A DNA stretch of 19,043 bases. Source: Nitrospinota bacterium (GTDB lineage: Bacteria; UBA8248; JACPRG01). Within the stretch, counting starts at the first letter, position 1. Each line of letters starts with the position of its first letter. The stretch is taken from contig JASLXW010000015.1 in assembly GCA_030740135.1 (NCBI GenBank), positions 1 to 19,043 of the forward strand. Reading direction: 5' to 3'. Under the pieces are notes generated by a model. That model was not told the DNA's origin. It did no database searches and saw nothing but the letters and a program-made list of their open reading frames with translations. The position numbers and the translations under genes are program-made. Positions 14,186 to 19,043 of this stretch are shown in pieces.

Positions 14186-15475
14186 TCACCGGACGACATC
14201 CATCGACCAGGTCCAGTGCTCTTTGGGGATCGTTGCGAAGACCGAGCGCTTCCAGCCGCTTCCCGTCCAGTCGTACCGGAGGATTTGGCCCGTGAAATCG
14301 GAGGCGGCCAAGACCTCGTTCCTCCCGTCGCCGTCCAGGTCCGCGATCAGGACAGGCAGGTTGACGCCGGCCGTCCTGCGGTCGATGACGGATTGACGCC
14401 ACGCCCCGTCCCGCAGGCGCAGGATCCGCACGCCGGCCCGCCGCGGCCCGAGGACGATGTCGGGCCGGCCGTCGTTGTCGGCGTCGCCGACGGCGAGCGA
14501 ACGGAGGCTCACGTCGGGCACGGTCGCAAGCTCCTCGGCGGTCCATTTGCCGGCCCGCCGCCGGTAGACCTTGACGCGCGCCGGCTCGATAAGCTCCACC
14601 CGGACCCTTCCCCCCTCTTTGAACCGCCGGGCGACGCCCTCGATAGAGGCCACCAACTCGGGACGCCCGTCCCCATCGACGTCACCCACGGTGATCTCCT
14701 TGGCGTGAGCCCGATCGAACGACTCCACAACGGAAGCGCGAAACCCCTTTCCGTCCCATCGCCATCCGACGATCCGCCCGAGCTGCGGCTTTCCGGGGAC
14801 GACGTTGGGCTGGGAGAACGTGGCGAAGAAATCGGGCGGGCCGGACGCGGCGCTGACCCGGCCGACGGCGATCTCATGAATCCACGTACGGTCCTCCCGG
14901 CTTAACTCCCGGGCCTCCCACCGTTCGCCCCTTTTTTTCAGGACCGCCACAACGCCTTTGGGGTGGGTGCCCACGATGATCTCGAGACGCCCGTCCCGAT
15001 CGATGTCGGCGACGCGGAAATCCCTCAACCGGGACCGTTTCTTCGTGAACACCGGATTCCAAAGGATTTGCGGGGGTTTCCGGAGATTGAGGTTCCTGTA
15101 GAGCTTCAGCAGGGCCCGGTTGGCGCCCGCGGTGAGGAGGCGTTTCTTGCCGCCGCCCTCGAGGTCGATCCATAGGGCCTTGTGGATGACCTCGCTGTCG
15201 GGGTCGACAATCTCCTCCCGGATCCAGGGAGCGGTCTTGGACTCGCCGGGCCGGAAGGTCCACGTCAGCCCCCGGCCCGGGGCCACTTTGAATTTCCCCC
15301 CCGGCATCCGTCTCATGTCGAACCGGCTCACGCCGATGACGACGGCGGCTTCGCGTCCTTGCGCCATGGAAGGCGCGCCATCGAGCGTGATCAGCGCAAG
15401 GAGCGCCGCCGTCACCCAACCCGCCGAAAAACGGATCGGATGAAGATTCGGCCGGTGGTCGTTGTGTCTTCTCAT
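14186..15475 (-). CDS. Exported FG-GAP/VCBS-repeat beta-propeller protein
   Basis: A 429-residue protein with an N-terminal signal peptide (basic start, then AGWVTAALLALITLDGAPSM, likely cut after MAQG near residue 39). Four Asp-rich calcium-loop repeats of the FG-GAP/VCBS type are clear: VADIDRDGRLEIIVG (about 155-169), VGDVDGDGRPELVAS (about 260-274), VGDADNDGRPDIVLG (about 327-341) and IADLDGDGRNEVLAA (about 375-389). Each is followed by a short strand such as RAGVRILRL. The spaced blades suggest a seven-bladed propeller in which three blades have lost the canonical loop. Such proteins are periplasmic or surface-bound, bind calcium, and serve in adhesion or as structural scaffolds; no catalytic residues can be proposed. 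It precedes the repeat-rich spacer and follows the GNAT gene on the same strand, with about 170 bases between. No strong ribosome site is visible. Confidence 0.85.
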   Translation of the reverse strand: MRRHNDHRPNLHPIRFSAGWVTAALLALITLDGAPSMAQGREAAVVIGVSRFDMRRMPGGKFKVAPGRGLTWTFRPGESKTAPWIREEIVDPDSEVIHKALWIDLEGGGKKRLLTAGANRALLKLYRNLNLRKPPQILWNPVFTKKRSRLRDFRVADIDRDGRLEIIVGTHPKGVVAVLKKRGERWEARELSREDRTWIHEIAVGRVSAASGPPDFFATFSQPNVVPGKPQLGRIVGWRWDGKGFRASVVESFDRAHAKEITVGDVDGDGRPELVASIEGVARRFKEGGRVRVELIEPARVKVYRRRAGKWTAEELATVPDVSLRSLAVGDADNDGRPDIVLGPRRAGVRILRLRDGAWRQSVIDRRTAGVNLPVLIADLDGDGRNEVLAASDFTGQILRYDWTGSGWKRSVFATIPKEHWTWSMDVVR

Positions 15476-15643
15476 CCGGGGCTTTCGGGTGTCGGGGTGA
15501 ATTCGAAAGGCGCGGACCTCGTCCTGAGCGGAGACATCACGGCCCCCCGGAAGAAGACGAGCTGTCCGAAGCAGATAGAGCGAATTACGATCTACGGCTT
15601 AATCGGCAAATTGAACTCGCCCGAGAGTATGCGGACATCCCCG

Positions 15644-16507
15644 CTACAGGTCACACCTCGGTTCTCCTGTGTCCGATGATTGTTCTCCCGGCGCGCAGTG
15701 CACCCAGCTCAGGTCCGCCTGGCGGAAGAACCCGAGGTCCTCGAACAGCCGCTCCGAGACGTGGTTGCCCTCGACGATGAAGCAATAGGGCGCGCGTTCG
15801 GCGCGAAACCGTTTTTCCACCAGGGCGGACACGACGGCCCTCGCATAGCCCTTCCGCCGGTGCGCCTCCAGCGTGTGGACCATCCCGATGGACCCGTCGT
15901 AATGGACCAGCGCCCATGCCGCCGGAACACCCTCGACGCGGACGCACGCCGTGGGGGCGCCTTCGATCCGGCTGAGGGGATACTCCTCGCCGTCTCCGTA
16001 GCTCCAGTGGCGGGTGACAAGGGCCGCGTCCTCCCGCCGGAGGGGCTCCACAAGACGGGTGTCGGGATCGGCGGCCCGAAACGGCCGAAACGTCGCGCGC
16101 TCCAGCCGGTACATGCCGCAGGGATGTTCGGACACATCATTCGTCCTGGCTTTGAGGAGAGGGAGAAACCTGTGATCCAGCCCGGAGAACCGGACCTCCC
16201 GGCTCCAGTCGACGCCGTCCAGAATCCGCTCCGCCGCTTCTTCGTCCGCCGCGAACATGGAGAAGGCCCGGCGGCCTCTGTACAGAGCCGCCCGGGGGCG
16301 GGGCCAGCGCTCCGTCCACCACTGACCGAAGTCTCCGCCCTCTTCCTCGATCTGGCCGATGAATTTCACGCTCGCGGGCCAGTGTTCCCGCAAGCAGGCA
16401 TGCATCGCTCGTCCTTCCCCCGGGGTCACCCGGTGAAGGCCCATCACCCCCGGTTCAGACGCCACGTCGGACGGCACGGCTTTGACGCTCCCCTTTCCTC
16501 GGTCCAT
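15644..16507 (-). CDS. GNAT-family N-acetyltransferase (FR47/GLYAT-like C-terminal domain)
   Basis: A 287-residue protein. The C-terminal half (about 185-270) carries the GNAT acetyl-CoA fold: YPLSRIEGAPTACVRVEGVP, AAWALVHYDGSIGMVHTLEA, then motif A HRRKGYARAVVSALVEK with the R-x-x-G-x-A pyrophosphate loop, and NHVSERLFEDLGFF. That order (IEGAPTA, W.L....G..G...TL..HR.KG) is closest to the FR47/glycine-N-acyltransferase branch. The N-terminal half contains a second, weaker alpha/beta domain (HACLREHWPASVKFIGQIEE). The longest frame begins at 16546, but I place the start at ATG 16507: it has gaagg 6 bases upstream and lies 10 bases after the dehydrogenase stop, which suggests tight coupling. 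The acyl acceptor is unknown; an amino acid or small amine would fit the fold and the neighbouring aspartate-dehydrogenase-like gene, but this is inference. Confidence 0.82.
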   Translation of the reverse strand: MDRGKGSVKAVPSDVASEPGVMGLHRVTPGEGRAMHACLREHWPASVKFIGQIEEEGGDFGQWWTERWPRPRAALYRGRRAFSMFAADEEAAERILDGVDWSREVRFSGLDHRFLPLLKARTNDVSEHPCGMYRLERATFRPFRAADPDTRLVEPLRREDAALVTRHWSYGDGEEYPLSRIEGAPTACVRVEGVPAAWALVHYDGSIGMVHTLEAHRRKGYARAVVSALVEKRFRAERAPYCFIVEGNHVSERLFEDLGFFRQADLSWVHCAPGEQSSDTGEPRCDL

Positions 16508-16517
16508 GCGGCCTTCG

Positions 16518-17327
16518 TTACGTGCCGACGCGCACGGGGTCCACAATTCCGCGTATCGTCGCCAACACGGACAGCCCGACCAGGTGGCTCGTTTTGGGGT
16601 TGTCCGGCGACAGGACGTTCTCGGTCCGGGTGACGAAGCGGCCGAACTCTCCTTCCACCTCGATCTTGTTGACCGTCCGGTCGGCCGCCGGGTCGACGAC
16701 GACCCGGGTGACCGTCCGGTCCGGCCCGACGCCGGCTAGGCTCAGCGCGCAGGAGATGTTCACGTTGGCCGGAAATTTCGTGATGGCCTCGCGGGCCGGC
16801 CCCTCGAACAGGACGCGGGGGGAGTCCAGGCTGTCCAGGTCGATTCCCTGCCGCAAGACCTCCGGGTCGCCTTGAAAAGACTTGCCGGATTTCGTGCACG
16901 TGAGCACGACCCGGTCGATTCGCCCCACCGCCGCGGATTTCACGCTGTCCAGTCCGACAATCGCCCCGGAGGGGACGTGGATCCTCCGGCGGCGCTCGCG
17001 CGCCAGGTCGATAAGCTCCGGATGGTTGATCAACGCGCCGACCGTCAAGACCATGATGTCCCGGTCCGCGCGGAGGGTCTCCTCGATAACGTCCCGGGCC
17101 GATTCCGGCGAGACCGCCTCGACGATCAGATCGGCGACGGCCGGCAGGTCCGGCAGGTCCAAAACGGGCGGGGAGGCGTCCAGCTCGGCGGAAAGGGCCG
17201 CCGCGCGTTCCCGCGTCCTCGAAACCAGCCCCGTCACTCGGGCGGGGAAATCGCCCCGGTCCACCCCTTTGGCCACTTCGCGCCCAATCGCGCCGCACCC
17301 GACAAGACCGATTCGAAGGTCGTTCAT
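16518..17327 (-). CDS. nadX: Aspartate dehydrogenase-like NAD(P)-binding protein (NadX/DUF108 family)
   Basis: Members oxidise L-aspartate to iminoaspartate, the precursor for quinolinate and NAD. The 269-residue protein has the Rossmann motif GLVGCGAIGREV (Gly10, Gly12, Gly15), VEAVSPESA, MVLTVGALINHPELIDLARE and the family hallmark IHVPSGAIVGLDS (about 117-128). KFPANVNISCALSLAG (about 184-199) and FGRFVTRTENVLSPDNPKTS near the end are also present. One key place is odd: where relatives have N-x-H-E-I followed by an EGxFG block, with the histidine proposed as catalytic in the Thermotoga enzyme, this protein reads TVNKIEVEGEFG, placing Asn220 at the histidine position and Lys at the glutamate. 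Activity may be altered. nadA, nadB and nadC are not nearby. ATG start with gaggtg 6 bases upstream; 69 bases follow the protease stop, and the GNAT gene starts 10 bases after this stop, so the two are probably one transcript. Confidence 0.82.
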   Translation of the reverse strand: MNDLRIGLVGCGAIGREVAKGVDRGDFPARVTGLVSRTRERAAALSAELDASPPVLDLPDLPAVADLIVEAVSPESARDVIEETLRADRDIMVLTVGALINHPELIDLARERRRRIHVPSGAIVGLDSVKSAAVGRIDRVVLTCTKSGKSFQGDPEVLRQGIDLDSLDSPRVLFEGPAREAITKFPANVNISCALSLAGVGPDRTVTRVVVDPAADRTVNKIEVEGEFGRFVTRTENVLSPDNPKTSHLVGLSVLATIRGIVDPVRVGT

Positions 17328-17396
17328 CCAACACCTCGCGGGGTTTTCGGAACCCTCCGGGGTGAGCGCTTCCGAGACCTGAAATCGGACAATCGC

Positions 17397-18794
17397 TTAC
17401 TCGGATTCCACGGTGACAAAAGTCGTCCTCGAGCCGCGCTGAATAAGAAGCATCTGGGGCGACCGGCCCGGAAACAGGGCCTTCCGGTACTCCTCCACCG
17501 TTTTCACGGGCTTTCGGTTGACCTCGATGATCACGTCCCCCTTCCTAAGCCCGGCCCGGGCGCCGTGGGCGGCCCCGGCGACGTCCGTGATGAGGACCCC
17601 CCGGCTCGCCGCCACGCCCGACTTGAGCGCGAGCGCCCGGGTCAGCGTCCTCACGGATAGGCCCAGTCCGGGGTCCGGCCGGAGGTCGGGAGTGACCCGT
17701 CTGCCCCCGGACGCCTCCGCCAAAACCACGGTGAGGCCGATTTCCTTCTTGTTCCGGACGAGGCGGACCTGAACCTTTTGGCCCACCCGGGAACCGGCGA
17801 CCCCCAGCGGCAAATCGTGGGCCTCCACCACCGGTGTTCCGCCGAAGGAGAGGATCACGTCTCCCCGCCGGAGGCCGGCCGCTTCCGCGGGACTGTCGCC
17901 GACCACGGAGGAAAGCAGCGCGCCCTCGGGCCTGCTCAGTCCGAGCAGGCGGACCATCGACGCCGACACGTTCTGCACCTCGACGCCCAGATAGGGCCGA
18001 ACCACCCGTCGGTGGACCTTCAGGTCCTCGACGACCCGCCGGACCCACCTGATGGGAATCGAGAAGCCGATGCCCTGGCTGCCTCGGCGGATGGCCGTAT
18101 TGACGCCCACCACCTCCCCCCTCATGTTGAAAAGGGGCCCGCCGGAGTTCCCCGGGTTGATGGAGGCGTCCGTCTGGATGAAATCGTCGAACGTCCCCGC
18201 GCCGATGACCCTCCCCTTGGCGCTGACGATGCCGGCGGTGACGGTGTGACCCAGGCCAAAGGGGTTGCCGATGGCCAGGACCCATTCCCCCACCTTGAGC
18301 CTTTCCGAATCGCCCAACGCGGCGGCGGGGAGCACGCGGTTCGGCTTGACCTTGAGCAGGGCCAGGTCGGTCCTTCTGTCGACCCCGACGATCACGGCCT
18401 TCAGACGGGTGCGATCCCACAGGCGGACCTGAATCGCGACGGCCTTGCGGATGACGTGCTCGTTGGTCACGACGTAACCGTCGCGGCTCAGGATGAAACC
18501 CGAGCCGCGTGACAACCGCCGGATGGACGGGGCCGCCCGGTCGGATTTCTTGTCGCGCAGGAAACGCTCGGAAAATTTCTCCGGAGCCGTCCGCCTGACG
18601 GGCAGGGTCTGCACCCGAACGACGTAGATGCTGACCACGGTCCGCTTCAACCGGTCGGCCAGCTCCACAAACGAAGGAACGGCGGAGGATTGGGCGAAAC
18701 CTGGCCGCGCCGGCGCGGCCAGGGCGGCAATCCCGAGGGCCAGCGCCAATATCATCCCTTTTGAACGAACGTCGGATCTCGATACGGAAGCCAT
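17397..18794 (-). CDS. Periplasmic S1C serine protease, HtrA/DegP-type with two PDZ domains
   Basis: HtrA proteases degrade or refold damaged periplasmic proteins. The 465-residue precursor has a signal peptide (MILALALGIAALAAPARPGF, probable cut after GFAQ near residue 35). A trypsin-like domain follows with a complete triad: His113 (VTNEHVI), Asp143 (RRTDLALLKV) and Ser217 (NPGNSGGPLF). Two PDZ domains come next: about 275-365 (PYLGVEV, LLSSVVGDSPAEAAGLRRGD, ILSFGGTPV) and about 375-462 (LGLSVRTLT, GVLITDVAGAAHGARAGLRK, IIEVNRKPV). Length and order match DegP/DegQ proteins. A Q-linker-like stretch (VRRTAPEKFSERFLRDKKSD) corresponds to the LA loop. ATG start with gggagg about 9 bases upstream and a good promoter further out. 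It heads the run protease, dehydrogenase, GNAT. I leave the symbol blank, because degP, degQ and mucD cannot be told apart here. Confidence 0.94.
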   Translation of the reverse strand: MASVSRSDVRSKGMILALALGIAALAAPARPGFAQSSAVPSFVELADRLKRTVVSIYVVRVQTLPVRRTAPEKFSERFLRDKKSDRAAPSIRRLSRGSGFILSRDGYVVTNEHVIRKAVAIQVRLWDRTRLKAVIVGVDRRTDLALLKVKPNRVLPAAALGDSERLKVGEWVLAIGNPFGLGHTVTAGIVSAKGRVIGAGTFDDFIQTDASINPGNSGGPLFNMRGEVVGVNTAIRRGSQGIGFSIPIRWVRRVVEDLKVHRRVVRPYLGVEVQNVSASMVRLLGLSRPEGALLSSVVGDSPAEAAGLRRGDVILSFGGTPVVEAHDLPLGVAGSRVGQKVQVRLVRNKKEIGLTVVLAEASGGRRVTPDLRPDPGLGLSVRTLTRALALKSGVAASRGVLITDVAGAAHGARAGLRKGDVIIEVNRKPVKTVEEYRKALFPGRSPQMLLIQRGSRTTFVTVESE

Positions 18795-18884
18795 TTCTCT
18801 CGCCTCCCAAAGCGGAGGTGGCGGGTCCTCCCGAAGGACCGCCGGGCCGACAGGGGTCGGAAATCTGTCTTGAGCGACCCTTTG

Positions 18885-18912
18885 ATCATATGTACCGCAC
18901 CGGACAAATCAA
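18885..18912 (-). promoter_or_regulatory. Probable sigma70-type promoter for the HtrA gene
   Basis: Read on the minus strand, TTGATT (18912-18907) and TATGAT (18890-18885) are separated by 16 bases, with 4/6 and 5/6 matches to the consensus. They lie about 90 bases before the ATG at 18794, in an AT-rich pocket of otherwise GC-rich DNA. No sigmaE-type (GAACTT) box is evident. Confidence 0.5.
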
Positions 18913-19002
18913 GCCGAGTGTATAGGTTCAGATAGATGTGAGACATCTCCTTGGGTAGGGAGTAGGGTTCCAGGGGCCAACAGGGAGAGAGGAGGTCCCT
19001 GG

Positions 19003-19043
19003 ATGCAAGTGTTTGGGTTGCCTCGTAGCCTCCTGCGCGCAGG
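19003..19043 (+). CDS. Start of an unidentified gene, cut by the right window edge
   Basis: An ATG at 19003 is preceded by an excellent gagaggagg Shine-Dalgarno with 7 bases of spacing and opens 13 codons (MQVFGLPRSLLRA) without a stop before the edge. tccaggg (18969-18975) pairs perfectly with ccctgga (18997-19003), putting the ribosome site in a hairpin loop. Too little is visible to name a product. The upstream segment from about 18918, AT-richer and unlike its neighbours, suggests the end of another insertion sequence, but I cannot assign a family. Confidence 0.4.
   Translation, partial: MQVFGLPRSLLRA

Noticed and set aside
13916..14905. Long plus-strand frame of 329 codons
   Set aside because: It lies mostly opposite the FG-GAP/VCBS gene, is rich in Pro, Arg and Asp, and has no domain or ribosome site; it is the shadow of the minus-strand gene.
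16508..16546. Longer N-terminus for the GNAT protein
   Set aside because: It would overlap the dehydrogenase gene by 29 bases with no ribosome site; ATG 16507 has gaagg at good spacing.
17545..18810. Second minus-strand frame of 421 codons over the HtrA gene
   Set aside because: Arg/Gly/Pro-rich out-of-frame translation; the other frame has the signal peptide, triad and PDZ domains.

Overview
The window looks like a piece of chromosome from an uncultured, GC-rich, Gram-negative bacterium. The evidence is a periplasmic HtrA-type protease with a signal peptide, CDP-deoxysugar (O-antigen type) enzymes, mostly GC-rich third codon positions, and several families of short dispersed repeats. Nothing here (no rRNA, no tRNA, no universal marker) fixes the phylum, so I do not name one.

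Layout. (a) 1-1816, minus strand: an EamA/DMT permease cut by the left edge, preceded by an amidohydrolase-2 family enzyme. (b) 1817-2562: a spacer with repeat debris, a hairpin and a possible promoter. (c) 2563-8208, plus strand: a surface-glycan style group comprising a low-GC polytopic GT-C-like membrane protein, an intact RfbH-type CDP-4-keto-6-deoxyglucose-3-dehydrase, a secreted coiled-coil protein whose reading frame is broken twice in the same direction, and a SAM methyltransferase. (d) about 8469-10010: an apparently complete IS110-family (IS1111-like) insertion sequence with 13-bp inverted repeats, a structured left leader and a roughly 330-bp non-coding right end that probably encodes its bridge RNA. 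(e) 10083-13182, minus strand: a class-I glutamine amidotransferase-like hydrolase (peptidase C26), a 92-residue conserved-looking small protein, and a 657-residue fusion of a GT-B glycosyltransferase with a SAM methyltransferase. (f) 13183-14185: a gene-poor 1 kb full of repeats (a tandem repeat, a MITE-like inverted repeat, a gene remnant, and a cluster of 'gagattcctc / gctcggaatgaca' repeats). (g) 14186-18794, minus strand: an FG-GAP/VCBS propeller protein, a GNAT acetyltransferase, an aspartate-dehydrogenase-like protein and a two-PDZ HtrA protease with a good promoter in front. (h) The right edge holds the first codons of a new plus-strand gene behind a strong Shine-Dalgarno and a hairpin, possibly another mobile element.

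How it fits together. Regions c and e both point to cell-surface polysaccharide: deoxysugar synthesis (RfbH), sugar transfer (GT-C-like protein, GT4 domain) and methylation (two methyltransferase domains). They face each other across the insertion sequence, and similar short repeats lie beside both, so the locus looks like a glycan island that has been reworked by mobile DNA. The dehydrogenase, GNAT protein and HtrA form a separate, more housekeeping-like run. I see no clear new defence system, CRISPR array or biosynthetic cluster. The most noteworthy items are the IS element's RNA-like ends, the glycosyltransferase-methyltransferase fusion, the doubly frameshifted secreted protein, and the aspartate dehydrogenase that lacks the expected histidine.
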